Shown: positions 1 to 26,228 of the stretch, in pieces | Layout: each line of letters begins with the position of its first letter | How positions within the stretch are numbered: the first letter of the stretch is position 1 | Assembly (NCBI RefSeq): GCF_052857255.1 | Contig: NC_135500.1 | Coordinates: forward strand, 99,843,394 to 99,907,393 | Direction of reading: 5' to 3' | Length of the DNA: 64,000 bases | DNA from: Amblyomma americanum | Lineage: Eukaryota; Arthropoda; Arachnida; Ixodida; Ixodidae | Program-made: the position numbers and the translations under genes | Notes under the pieces: model-generated | Database searches by the model: none | Seen by the model: the letters and a program-made list of their open reading frames with translations, nothing else | Told to the model about the DNA's origin: nothing

Positions 1-3000
1 ATTTTAACGTTCCCATCTCCGACCTTTTACGTGAGCTCATTTTGTAGCGATAGCTAGACTACGCTACCTATTCGACCCTTGAGCGTGGCACCACTTGAGC
101 TCCGTGGCGGCGCCGTTTGTCACGTGGGTTGATCACGTGGTGCAGAGTAGCTGCTGCTGCCAGCGGCACGGCACGGCATGCAACAGCTGTGCGCATGCGC
201 CGTGTCAAGTGGGACGAAGATGAAGAAGGAATGCCCGTCGAGACGGAGCGGTGAAAGACTAACTTTGCAATTCGACTGAGCGAGTTCCCCTCGGCCAGAT
301 GCAGCTACCGCGTCACTCCAGGTTTAACCAGAGCTAAATCACAGCCAATTTTTTCGTTGCACCTGTGCTTATCCTGTGCACAGGTGCACTTGTGCGGATA
401 TCGAATGTCGCAAAATAAGCCAACGTCGCTCCTGCAGCTGGCGCTATAGCAGATGGCTTTCAGTGGGGCCTCCCCTACCAACACAGGTCCAAACTCACCC
501 GAATAACAGTGGTCAAGTGGTGCATCGACAAGTATAGAAGATAGCCTCGAATAATGCACGGGCCTCTTTGGTATTTATCTTACGAGAAGTGCAATGGGTA
601 GGTACCCTATTGCACAAAAAATTAATACTCTATTACATTTCATGCAGTTGGGTAATCGGGCAACCCAGGCAAGACGTAGATTAACCTGCAAGCTTGTTAA
701 CCGCCCAAACAATACTATACACAAAAACTCATCATGCAAGCAGCAGATACTTAAGTGACAAGTTTCTTAGGGTTCGTGTGGTGAGCTAAGTATACAAAAA
801 GTTGTAAATAATGAATAAATAATTCCTTAAATGAGACAGATGGCTTCTCAGCCTTTAATAATCAAAATTTCGGCTATGAGTTATGCACTGCACCCAATGC
901 CTTTTCTTCCAGTCCTTTGCTTTGCACTGCAATAATTCTTCCATAAGTTTCACTGAAGCCCATTCATTACCCATGCCTAACCTTGAAACATGAGTCAAAA
1001 GAGAGCTGTAATGACGAAAGGGTAGAATGGCTTAAATTGACACGGGCTCCTTTCATACAGGGGCTGTCTTTGTTAATGTGAAGAGCCTCAAATCAACTCA
1101 CAGCACACTGATGAAAGGAATAAATTAGGCCTCTGAAAAGCCATTGGCTACAGCATCCCACACACTGTGACAGCAGTCTTCATAAAGACAGCGTATGTCT
1201 TGGGAAAGCTCATCAGAAACTTCACAGTGATAATTAAATGGGTCCAGAGATGTGGTCCTCCCTACAAACCAAACATGGAGGTGGCATGAACTATAAAAAC
1301 CCTCAAATGCTACGTCACTTGAGTGCAGACACTGAAGATAAAGAAATAAAGCAGCAGGCAAGAAGAATCTATGATGCCATGCATTTGGAAATCTCTATAA
1401 CTACATTATTGAAGATTACTATTGTAAAGAAAGAGGCGAGAGTGCAGCAGAGAGAAAAAAAATGAGATGATATCAAGTGTCAGTGGACCATAAGAAAAAT
1501 ATTTCAAACTTATGTTGCTAAATAATGAGGCTGCAAATTTCAGAACATGTTTCAACTAACAGCTTGCACCATAAGCTGGTAGCTTTGCAGTGGAAAATTT
1601 AATGACAGAAAGCCCATTTCTAAAAAAGAATGCTGCACAAGGAAGCCACCAATTACCGCAGATGTAACCCAGCTGAAGTAGTCTCAAAGCATGCAAATGA
1701 CAAAAGCGATTCAAGAAAACCACAGCAAAGCCACTGTACATAGTTGCAAACATGCTGCTTGTGTACCGAAACAGCATTTTTTAGACGATACCACTGAAGC
1801 TTGCACTAAACGAGCTACTAGAGAAGACCAATAGTCTTGGCTTTTCCACAGAAATACGGATGGTAGTGCACACATGTGATCCCACACAAACTGTTATATC
1901 CTGCCTGCGATAATACGATGGTACAGTTAGGAACAAGCCAAGACCTCAAAGCACACACTTCTCATCATTTTATTTGTGTGTACAGCAGTGGGCTACCAAA
2001 TCTGCTGTGTGCCTCCATCTGTCTTTATTGTTTTTGTCAATCACAGCAGAAATGTCGAATGCCTGACTGTGTTAGGTATGCACCTAAATAATTCGACAGA
2101 TGCATTAAGATCCTGAGGTGCATAATTAATACGGTAGTGGAAGGAAAACTTTGATATCTCTACGCCAGAGCCCTCAATTAGTTGTCTGAAAATGAATCTT
2201 TGCTGAGAAAAAGCGCAAGCCCATTCATCCTTATGAATGCTCCAAAGAGCATCGAGACATTTTGAAGTCATGGTAATTTTGTTTTCAATCACACTGGTTT
2301 CCAAAGGTATCAGCCCAATACCCACAGGAAGCATGGCTGTGTATCAAAGCCGTCGAAACAATTCTTCATGACTTTTAACATTTTTTATAATCGTTTCTGG
2401 GTGGCATGCTATGATTGATTGTTAAAGGAATGTTACATAATTTTCCCACGGATAGCAGCGGTAGTTTTACTTTTTCAGTGTTTTCCTGCTTTTATATGTG
2501 GACATTTCAGTTGGATGTTTTATGGCATACAAGCTTATTGCCACGGCAGCGAGAAAGGCAGACCTCCTAATGAAGAAGTATTAGATATTCTCTTTTACGG
2601 TGATGACAGTCTCAAGTGCAACAATGAAAGCTACTTTTTAGCGCATTCCTGAGATGACATAAGCAACAGCAGTGATGAAGACCCATCGAAAATAAGCCAT
2701 TAAGATGCAAAGTATCCACAACAGCACTATTGCACCCACAGAACTCGTGGATATTGCTTTCAGAGTGCAAATTAACATACTCTGTCATTCTTCGACTCTA
2801 AATGCCTATTTTAGTTTAAAAAAAAAAAGACCGCCACTGTCTGGATGACGTTGAAGTAACGAGCGTTAGCTGTTTAGTTTACTAGACGAAGAAAGTGAAG
2901 AAGAACTCTCGAGAAACGGAATGCAATATTCTTTGAAACGGAGTGGATTGCCACCATGCTTGGCTACGCATCCACGCACGCTGCCTATGGGAGAGATCGA

Positions 3001-3545
3001 CGCCTAGCGCCACCTATCAGAGAAATTACGATGCACGTCTACCCGTTGTTGAGTTACACCCCCTCAAGATACGCCCCAAACGGAATTTGCTTCGTTTGGG
3101 GGGTCAAGGTGAGCCTAGAATTAGGCTTGCGGTGCGATAAGGTAACGCTTCAATTAGTAATTCCATGTATAGAATGTTTACCTATTATTTAATTGTGGTT
3201 TTATTTCTATACCACAACCTATAGGGTGTTTTTTTCCTACCAAATTCGGTACACAGCTGTCCCCGGACGGGTGCCCCTTGTTGTCAGAGTATATATAACG
3301 GTCCCATAACGAAACACTTTTGGAACACTTTTGCTACCCGTGATAGGATATTTGTTGCTGAGGAGGGGAAGGGATGGGAGGGCACAACCAATTTTAATGA
3401 CCGCCATCTTGGATTCAAGAAACCGAAACTATGCCACCATTTCGTCCCCTGACGTCATACTCACATAGTTCCACCTGTGTCCTCCACATTGGACCGTGAC
3501 ATCATCATTGGCACGGGGCAATGGTTGTTTCTACAATGCTATCGT
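1..3545. other. Unassigned non-coding stretch, probably MED25 intron
   Basis: No recognisable protein or RNA gene was found here. Short open frames on both strands have no family resemblance. MED25 lies to the right on the minus strand and lacks its C-terminal exons, so this stretch is most likely one of its introns. A Kozak-like ATG near 2956 opens a 78-codon plus-strand frame with a possible donor at about 3108, but nothing else supports it as an exon. Confidence 0.5.
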
Positions 3546-3600
3546 AGATGGCGCTACAAGTCTCAATGCGAGATGTGCTGTTTTCTAGTTGCTGGCATAG

Positions 3601-3744
3601 ATGGTGCTGTGATCTCAGGGTGGTAGGAGACCTCACGAAATCTCGAAACGTGATGAAGAGTTCCTGCCAAAGATGGCGCTGTGATCTCGGGGTGGTATCA
3701 TACCCCATGAAATCTCGAAATGTGATGAGTAAGAGCTAATGCTC
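3601..3744. repeat. Two-copy tandem repeat, 72-bp period
   Basis: Two diverged copies of a 72-bp unit lie head to tail. Both contain ATGG(T/C)GCTGTGATCTC and end near GAAATCTCGAAA(C/T)GTGATGA. A partial related start (ATGGCGCT) lies at 3548. No coding potential is evident. Confidence 0.7.
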
Positions 3745-3821
3745 TTAAAAGAAGCCTTCACTGATGACCCACACCCCAGGTTGAAAATCACACCAGTACA
3801 GAAGGGCCAGCAGTACTTCAT

Positions 3822-4066
3822 GATAGCGAATTTTTATGGAGCAAGGGCATCTGCGGCCAAAGAGCGCCATGGTGCAAGGTATTCTCGTTTGCTCCAGGTG
3901 GGGTCAAAGACCCATGTCCCAAGCATTTCTCCCTGGTTAAGCCGAGCACCAGGCCAGGGGAAGCTTGTACCCATTGTATCACCGGTGGGTACCTGGAGGC
4001 ACTGGGGATCGAACCCCGCACCTCCCACATGCGAGGCGGATGCTCAACTACTAGGCCACCGCTGCA
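3822..4066 (-). mobile_element. tRNA-derived SINE, type C, copy 1
   Basis: Read on the minus strand, the element opens with a tRNA-like head near 4066 that has an A-box-like GTGGCCTAGTAGTTGAG and a B-box GGGTTCGATCCC. A body of about 160 bp follows. A second copy lies at about 51417-51625, also minus, and shares CCTGGCCTGGTGCTCG and the short run around GATACAATGG. The head also matches the head of the RTE retrotransposon at 21303-21378 (shared CATCCGCCTCGC). It lies in the putative intron left of MED25 exon 7. Outer limits are approximate and no clear target-site duplication was found. Confidence 0.7.
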
Positions 4067-4190
4067 ATCTGCTTACTTAAAATAATCGGAAGTCTGACTG
4101 GCTGAAGTCTGGAAGGCTGACTCCTTCACCATAACAGGGTAACAACATCTGCTCCTTCAAGCGAGTTTTGTGAAGCATGGTTTTCCTTAC

Positions 4191-19999
<15,809 letters not shown>

Positions 20000-20420
20000 G
20001 GTACCACAGCCGCACAGGCGCGGCCGCTGGTCTCACTGGAGACTGGTGCCAGTCGCGCACGGCTGCATGTCCGCCTGGTGACTCACGACGTGACACACGC
20101 AGCACCCTTTCGATGCCGAACAGTGCGAAGATCTCGGGCGCAAATGCAGCGACCAGATCGCACACTGCGAGCCACGCCGCAGCGCAAGCGCGCAAGATTG
20201 CAGCGCAAACGCTCGGGCCACTGACCGCTGCAGCGCTGCAGCGAGCGCACTTGCTCGCCGCGGCAAGAAAGCAAACGACGGGAGCGGCGCGCGCAAGAAT
20301 ACAGCACCACTCGAGTAACTCCGACGGGAGAGTGAGTGCGCCCAAGACAGCGCGCAAGCTTGCAAACCGTCGGAAGCTTATCAAAAACAGTACTCAGGGC
20401 CTCCGAAACACTGTCAAGAG
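20000..20420 (-). promoter_or_regulatory. Putative MED25 5' UTR and promoter
   Basis: The 400 bp upstream of the MED25 start codon are clearly richer in G, C and CpG than the introns and free of repeats. No TATA box is obvious. This fits a housekeeping promoter, but the transcription start cannot be placed from sequence alone. Confidence 0.45.
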
Positions 20421-20827
20421 CAACAAAACTGAGCGATTTGCTGTACTTTCTTGTTATCTCGCGGACAGCAAACGCTACAGCCGTAGAGGCGTACAGGCTT
20501 CAGACGTACGACGGCCGTTTTCGAAAGCCGACGGTTCGTTCTTAACAATTTTACCATACAAGACCAGTAAATTGTTACAGTTCCTTTTTGAGAGAGCCTG
20601 TCACACTTAGGAAACCGCAGGCAGAAAGTAGCACCTACAGGTAAAATGCCGCAGTCGACGAGGCGAGACATAAGTGGTTGTTTGGGCGCCAGGTTCAAAA
20701 ATTAGGACCAACGATATGAATTAGGCCGATGTCACAAAAATCTTCATGCAGTTGATGGAATGAATGGAATAGCAATATTAGGATGGAACGATCGAATCGC
20801 AATATTAGGAGAGAAATTGCGAGACTG

Positions 20828-21053
20828 ATGGAGGCAAAACGCTAAGGCGCCCGTATGCTGTGCGATGTCAGTGCACGTTAAAGATCCCCAGGTGGTCGAA
20901 ATTATTCCGGAGCCCTCCACTACGGCACTTCTTTCTTCCGTTCTTCTTTCACTCCCTTTTTTTATCCCTTCCCTTACGGCGCGGTTCAGGTGTCCAACGA
21001 TATATGAGACATACTGTGCCATTTCCTTTCCCAAAAACCAATTATAATTATTG
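20828..21053 (+). mobile_element. SINE type A, copy 2, 5'-truncated (head lost)
   Basis: It starts at GGAGGCAAAACGCTAAGGC and carries the shared core (GATGTCAGTGCACGTTAAAG, GGAGCCCTCCACTACGGC) and the type A tail (CGCGGTTCAGGTGTCC, then CCATTTCCTTTCC and an AT-rich end). The tRNA-like head seen in copies 1, 3 and 4 is absent. Confidence 0.9.
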
Positions 21054-21279
21054 TTAGCAGTAACATCGCTTGTGTGAGGATTCGCGTTATGTGTGGTACT
21101 AATTTCTAACTTTGAGACTGTGCAGAATTTGCAATACGAGACCTCACTCCAAGGTGCTGCTTCTAGTTGCACGCATATATGTTCACCTTACCGCTGTTAA
21201 CATATCAGAAACGCCTGTATAGACGGCCGACATCATAGCAAAAATTTGGCAGTGGCTTAGCTCGGCTATGCCAGGATGT

Positions 21280-21290
21280 ACGTAGCGAAA
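21280..21290 (+). repeat. Target-site duplication of RTE, left
   Basis: ACGTAGCGAAA, repeated exactly at 24506-24516 on the other side of the RTE element. Confidence 0.9.
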
Positions 21291-21302
21291 TGCTGCAGCG
21301 TA

Positions 21303-21378
21303 GATGCTGCAGCGATGGCGTAGAGGTAGAACATCCGCCTCGCGTGCAAGAGGACCGGGGCTCAAATCCTGGTGCCGC
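21303..21378 (+). promoter_or_regulatory. tRNA-like 5' head of the RTE element
   Basis: A-box-like TGGCGTAGAGGT at 21316-21327 and B-box-like GGGCTCAAATCC at 21358-21369, spaced as in a tRNA. It shares CATCCGCCTCGC and neighbouring bases with the heads of the type C SINEs. It may serve as an internal RNA polymerase III promoter. It is not a functional tRNA because the B-box deviates and the acceptor stem is poor. Confidence 0.7.
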
Positions 21379-21461
21379 GCAATTCTCCACCGGGTTTAAA
21401 AAAAAAAAATCCGCGTGTCGATGGAATTGCATAACCAGGCCTGGAGTGCGGCCTTATCTCG

Positions 21462-24400
21462 GTGCCCAGAACCGACAACGCACTCTCTCACCAGAGCAGG
21501 ATTTGGCCACCCTGGTGTAGTACTTGGCCACAACCTTCTATGATCAAACCAATTAACCCTCGGCCCTCAGTCCCCAGCGGCTGCAGAGCAACTGACCACG
21601 GCGGCGGTCAGACCTGTGACGCAGCGGAGGGTGCTAAGAATCTCTGGCTCCGGACAGGCCGCCATTGGAATCTGAACCTGGCAACGTTTAACGCTAGAAC
21701 TTTAGCTAGTGAGGCTAGCCTAGCAGTGCTGTTCGAGGAACTAGCGGGAATTAAATGGGATGTGATAGGGCTTAGCGAAGTTAGGAGGACAGGTGAGGCG
21801 TATACAGCACTAAAGGACGGACACATACTGTGCTATCGCGGGTTAGAGGATAGACGAGAACTAGGTGTGGGTTTCCTCATTAATAAGGATATAGCTGGCA
21901 ACGTAGAGGAGCTCTACAGTATTAACGAGAGGGTAGCAGCTATAGTAATTAGGCTGAATAGGAGGTACAAGCTGAAAGTGGTGCAGGCCTACGCACCCAC
22001 ATCCAGCCATGATGACCAGACCGTTGAAAGCTTCTATGAGGACGTAGAATCAGCAATGAATAGAGCAAAATCGCAGTACACTGTACTGATGGGCGACTTC
22101 AATGCGAAGGTGGGCAAGAAGCAGGCTGACGACCACACGGTAGGTGACTATGGCATAGGCTCTAGAAATAGCAGGGGAGAGTTATTAGTCGAATTCGCGG
22201 ATAGAAATAATTTACGGATCATGAATACCTTCTTCCACAAACGAGAAAACAGGAAGTGGACCTGGAAGAGCCCCAATGGTGAGATTAAAAATGAAATCGA
22301 CTTCATACTATGCGCTAAACCTGGCATCATTCAGGATGTGGCCGTCCTCGGAAGGGTGCGTTGCAGCGACCATAGAATGGTAAGGTCTAGAATTAGCTTA
22401 GACTTGAAGAGGGAACGGAAGAAGCTAGCGAAGAAGAAGACCATTAACGAGTTAGCCGTAAGAGGGAAAGCACAGGAGTTTAGGATAGCGCTGAAAAACA
22501 GATACTCGGCTTTAACTGAAGAAGATGATCTTGATGTTCATTCAATGCACGATAACCTGACATCAATAATTACGGAGTGCGCAGTAGAAGTAGGCGGTAG
22601 GACAGTTCGAAAAGATACCGGGAAGCTATCTCAGGTGACGAAAGATCTGATTAAGAAGCGCCAAAACATGAAGGCATCTAACACTACCGATAGAATAGAA
22701 CTAACGGAGCTATCAAAGTTAATAAATAAGCGCAAGGTAGCCGACATAAGGAAGTTTAATATGGAGAGAATCGAGCATGCTATAAAGAACGGAGGTAGCC
22801 TAAAAACAGTGAAGAGGAAACTAGGCATAGGTAAAAACCAGATGTATGCATTAAGAGACAAGCAGGGCAATGTCATTAGCAATATGGATAAGATAGTTAA
22901 CGTAGCCGAAGTGTTCTACACAGACCTGTACAGTAGCCAATGTAATCAGAGCGCTAATGAGAAAGACAGCAGTGCACAGCAATGCGTCATCCCGCCAGTA
23001 ACGAAAGATGAAGTAAAGAAAGCCTTAGAAGCAATGAAAAGAGGAAAAGCAGCTGGGGAGGATCAGGTAACAGCAGATCTGTTGAAGGATGGAGGGGACA
23101 TCGTGCTAGAAAAACTAGCCACCCTGTATACGCAATGCCTTATGACCTCGACTGTACCAGAAGCTTGGAAGAATGCAAACATTATCTTAATTCATAAGAA
23201 GGGAGACGCCAAGGACTTGAAAAATTTCAGGCCGATCAGCTTACTATCCGTTGCCTACAAAGTATTTACTAAGGTAATCGCTAATAGAGTCAGGGCAACG
23301 TTAGACTTTAATCAACCAAATGATCAGGCAGGCTTTCTTAAAGGATATTCCACAATAGATCATATTCACACTATCAATCAGGTGGTAGAGAAATGCGCAG
23401 AATATAACCAACCTCTATATATAGCTTTCATTGATTACGAGAAAGCATTCGACTCAGTGGAAACCTCAGCAGTCATACAGGCACTGCGAAATCAGGGGGT
23501 AGAAGAGGCTTATGTCAAAATACTGGAAGATATATATAGCAACTGCACAGCTACTATAGTCCTCCATAAAGTCAGCAATAAAATTCCAATAAGGAAGGGC
23601 GTCAGGCAAGGAGACACGATCTCGCCAATGCTGTTCACCGCATGTTTGCAGGAGGTATTTCGAGGCCTGAATTGGGAACAGTTGGGAATAAGAATAAATG
23701 GAGAATACCTAAATAATCTGAGATTTGCTGATGACATTGCCTTGCTGAGTCACTCAGGAGGTGAACTGCAAATCATGATCAACGAGTTAGACAGGCAGAG
23801 CAGATCGATGGGTCCAAAAATTAACATGCAGAAAACCAAGGTAATGTTCAACAGCCTAGCAAGGGAACAGCAGTTCACAATTGGCAGCGAGAGCCAAGAA
23901 ATTGTGCCGGAATACGTCTACTTAGGGCAGGGAGTGACAGCTGATCCGGATCATGAGAGGGAGATAACTAGAAGGATAAGAATGGGGTGGAGCGCATATG
24001 GCAAATTCTCGCAGATCATGAGTGGCAGTTTACCAATTTCCCTCAAGAGGAAAGTGTACAACAGCATAACCTTACCGGTACTCACCTACGGGGCAGAAAC
24101 GTGGAGGCTAACGAAAAGAGTTCAGCTTAAGTTAAGGACAACGCAGCGAGCCATGGAAAGAAAAATGATAGGTGTAACGTTAAGAGATCGGAAGCGGGCA
24201 GAGTGGGTGAGGGAACAAACACGGGTTAATGACATCCTAGTCGAAATCAAGAGAAAGAAATGGGCTTGGGCAGGGCATGTAATGCGAAGGCAAGATAACC
24301 GCTGGTCTTTAAGGGTAACGGAGTGGGTTCCAAGAGAAAGTAAGCGTAGCAGGGGGCGGCAGAAGGTTAGATGGACGGATGAGATTAAGAAGTTTGCAGG

Positions 24401-24479
24401 CAAAGGGTGGATGCAGCTGGCAAAGGATAGGGTTAATTGGAGAGACATGGGAGAGGCCTTTGCCCTGCAGTGGGTGTAG
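21462..24479 (+). CDS. RTE ORF: AP-like endonuclease plus reverse transcriptase
   Basis: 1005 residues, the usual RTE length. After a ~70-residue Pro/Ser-rich leader the AP-endonuclease domain shows LATFNART (residues 73-80), GLSEVR (Glu106), GDFNAK (211-216) and CSDHR (301-305), so all catalytic positions appear present. The reverse transcriptase follows, with AWKNANIILIHKKGD, FRPISLL, the IDYEKAFDSV block, GVRQGDTISPMLF and the catalytic FADD at 755-758. The C-terminus has the WAGHVMRR and GRQKVRWTDEI segments typical of this clade. The first ATG was taken as start; a later one is possible. No frameshift was seen. The enzyme nicks DNA and primes reverse transcription at the target. Confidence 0.96.
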   Translation: MPRTDNALSHQSRIWPPWCSTWPQPSMIKPINPRPSVPSGCRATDHGGGQTCDAAEGAKNLWLRTGRHWNLNLATFNARTLASEASLAVLFEELAGIKWDVIGLSEVRRTGEAYTALKDGHILCYRGLEDRRELGVGFLINKDIAGNVEELYSINERVAAIVIRLNRRYKLKVVQAYAPTSSHDDQTVESFYEDVESAMNRAKSQYTVLMGDFNAKVGKKQADDHTVGDYGIGSRNSRGELLVEFADRNNLRIMNTFFHKRENRKWTWKSPNGEIKNEIDFILCAKPGIIQDVAVLGRVRCSDHRMVRSRISLDLKRERKKLAKKKTINELAVRGKAQEFRIALKNRYSALTEEDDLDVHSMHDNLTSIITECAVEVGGRTVRKDTGKLSQVTKDLIKKRQNMKASNTTDRIELTELSKLINKRKVADIRKFNMERIEHAIKNGGSLKTVKRKLGIGKNQMYALRDKQGNVISNMDKIVNVAEVFYTDLYSSQCNQSANEKDSSAQQCVIPPVTKDEVKKALEAMKRGKAAGEDQVTADLLKDGGDIVLEKLATLYTQCLMTSTVPEAWKNANIILIHKKGDAKDLKNFRPISLLSVAYKVFTKVIANRVRATLDFNQPNDQAGFLKGYSTIDHIHTINQVVEKCAEYNQPLYIAFIDYEKAFDSVETSAVIQALRNQGVEEAYVKILEDIYSNCTATIVLHKVSNKIPIRKGVRQGDTISPMLFTACLQEVFRGLNWEQLGIRINGEYLNNLRFADDIALLSHSGGELQIMINELDRQSRSMGPKINMQKTKVMFNSLAREQQFTIGSESQEIVPEYVYLGQGVTADPDHEREITRRIRMGWSAYGKFSQIMSGSLPISLKRKVYNSITLPVLTYGAETWRLTKRVQLKLRTTQRAMERKMIGVTLRDRKRAEWVREQTRVNDILVEIKRKKWAWAGHVMRRQDNRWSLRVTEWVPRESKRSRGRQKVRWTDEIKKFAGKGWMQLAKDRVNWRDMGEAFALQWV

Positions 24480-24483
24480 TACG

Positions 24484-24505
24484 GCTGATGATGATGATGA
24501 TGATG
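24484..24505 (+). repeat. RTE 3' tail, (TGA)n
   Basis: About seven TGA units directly before the right target-site duplication. They form the 3' terminus of the retroposed RNA. Confidence 0.85.
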
Positions 24506-24837
24506 ACGTAGCGAAAGCTAAGGCATAGCATGGTTAGCCTTGGTTAATCTTGATTGCAAGTCGAGGTTAGTCTCTTCATCTCGTTCGGATGTCGATTCCA
24601 GACCTCCTCCTACTTATCCGAATTGTCGCCGTCCATACTGCCGCCTCAACTGTGGTTGCGGCGCACGCGAGCTCTCCTCTTCAATCCTGCGACATCTTAT
24701 CACGCATGCGACACAGCTGGCGAAGCGAGCGGAGGCGAGCGCAACGACGAGGAACGCAGTGTGACGTCCTACCTACCGAACGGCGGCGAGCGGCGCGGTG
24801 TGACGTCATGCCAGATGGCGCGGCGAGCGCGCGAAGG

Positions 24838-25329
24838 ACAGTTATTTATGAAATACCTCTCTCGTGCGGTCGGTCCTACATAGGAAAAACTGGCCGTTTT
24901 TTTTTTTAGCAAAATTTATTGCCCCAAGGCATCAATGATGGGTGAATGTGTGATGAATGATGTAGTAGAGATTAAATGAATGGAAAAAGGTTAGTTGATT
25001 TGATGAAGTCCAGTAGAGAACGATGGTACGGTCCCTGCGTCCTGGCCGTTGTTTTAATGAGCGCGCTCTGGAGCACAGGCGATCCCTACGCAGCGGCACG
25101 GGCAGTAACCTGTACCCTTGACTGTAAGAGCTGCGACAGAAGAAATTGTACCTATCTGGAGGAGAGAAAATTCCTTGCTAAGGCAAAAACAGAAACAGAA
25201 AGAGATGTTATCGATGCTTACTTCATCTCCAAAAGGGGTGACAACTGTGTCAGCTCGCCTTCTTTATCTCTATCTGGGAAAGAGATCGAATCCTTAGATG
25301 GGCACATCCGGGCTTTCCATCAGTTCTAA
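24838..25329 (+). pseudogene. Penelope-like element: GIY-YIG region, split by an insert
   Basis: The left piece (24838-24896) encodes VIYEIPLSCGRSYIGKTGR, the start of a GIY-YIG nuclease of the Penelope type. Resuming after 25048, a frame reads CLNERALEHRRSL, and then CDRRNCTYLEERKFLAKAK and YFISKRGDNCVSSPSLSLS, the usual C-terminal end of these proteins. A 143-bp retroposed insert lies between, flanked by CTGGCCGTT on both sides. The RT domain is missing, so this is a 5'-truncated copy. A poly-C run (about 25414-25428) and a GATAAATTCAGTTG stretch follow, resembling the 3' end of the Penelope-like copy at 45.3 kb. Confidence 0.85.
24899..25041 (-). mobile_element. Retroposed insert with poly(A), inside Penelope-like copy
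   Basis: On the minus strand the insert ends in GGGGCAATAAATTTTGCT and then a poly(A) run (poly-T at 24897-24907 on the plus strand). A 9-bp CTGGCCGTT flanks it (24890-24898 and 25042-25050). It is a 3' retroposed fragment whose parent family I cannot name. Confidence 0.75.
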
Positions 25330-25820
25330 TCACATATAGCTCATTGATACTGCCTTCGCACAGCCTACGATGTTTTTGCGAGTGTACTTTGTTATGTTGA
25401 TAGTCTTTATAAGCCCCCCCCCCCCCCCTTGTTTTCCCAAGATAAATTCAGTTGGAGGTTCTGCGCTTTGTGTGCGCGTCTTCTTGTCCTGTCGTCTTCA
25501 CGCAGTTTTTTTTTTTGCATTCCCCATTTATGTCCAGTGAACGCACTGAAAACGGCAGTAACAACGACGAATTCAATCGGAAGCGAAGCCGCTTCGGCTG
25601 CTTGCCGTCCTATTGGCCTATGGGAATCAGCGGAATTGTTTCCGCACACAGAAATCGGTCCCGGACCGATCATGCTTTCCGTTCCGCTGGGTACGTTGGC
25701 GGAATCTGTCACGGCGGCGGATTCCACTAGCTCCCGCCGCCGAATGGCCAATTAGGTGCGAAAGCACTCCGTCGCTAGGTTTAACCGGGACTATAAAATT
25801 TTTCGTCGCCATCACCTAAC

Positions 25821-26124
25821 AGACCCGCGCGGTGGCGCACTGGTTAGGACGCTCGGCTACTGATCCGGAGTTCGCGGGTTCGAACCCGACCGCGGCGGCT
25901 GCGTTTTTATAGAGGCAAAACGCTAAGGCGCCCGTGTGCTGTGCGATGTCAGTGCACTTTAAAGATCCCCAGGTGGTAGGAATTATTCCGGAGCCCTCCA
26001 CTACGGCACCTCTTTCTACCTTTATTCTTTCACTGCCTCCTATATCCCTTCCCTTACGGCGCGGTTCAGGTGTCCGCCGATATACGGGCGCAGGTACTGC
26101 GCCATTTCCTTTCCCCAAAACCCA

Positions 26125-26187
<63 letters not shown>

Positions 26188-26202
26188 CATCATCATCATC
26201 AT
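25821..26202 (+). mobile_element. tRNA-derived SINE, type A, copy 3, full length
   Basis: The head starts at about 25824 (CCCGCGCGGTGGCGCACTGG) with B-box GGGTTCGAACCC. The core GATGTCAGTGCACTTTAAAG and the type A tail (TTCAGGTGTCC, CCATTTCCTTTCCCC) follow. The element ends in (ATT)n, then (ATC)n. An 11-bp duplication CATCACCTAAC flanks it (25810-25820 and 26203-26213). Confidence 0.95.
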
Positions 26203-26209
26203 CATCACC
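26126..26209. repeat. ATT then ATC microsatellite at SINE 3' end
   Basis: About 20 ATT units followed by about seven ATC units, the 3' tail of the SINE at 25821. Confidence 0.95.
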
Positions 26210-26228
26210 TAACCGAGTGGCAGAATTA

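Larger units (their letters stand above)
21291..24505 (+). mobile_element. Full-length RTE-clade non-LTR retrotransposon
   Basis: The 3215-bp element is flanked by an exact 11-bp duplication (ACGTAGCGAAA). It has a 5' region with a tRNA-like head, a single long ORF encoding endonuclease and reverse transcriptase, a 3' UTR of only ~26 bp and a (TGA)n tail. A single ORF, very short 3' UTR and trinucleotide tail are characteristic of RTE/BovB elements. The intact ORF and perfect duplication suggest recent insertion. The duplication interrupts otherwise unannotated intergenic DNA. Confidence 0.93.

Noticed and set aside
2943..3192. First exon of an unknown gene with Kozak ATG and donor-like site
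   Set aside because: No partner exon and no conserved protein sequence; it is likely intronic to MED25.
21303..21378. Possible genuine tRNA gene before the RTE ORF
   Set aside because: The B-box is altered, the acceptor ends do not pair, and it lies inside the retroelement borders.
25824..25900. Possible genuine tRNA gene
   Set aside because: It has good A and B boxes, but it is the head of a SINE with core, tail and target duplication; the same head recurs at 7891, 41677, 51893 and 57869.
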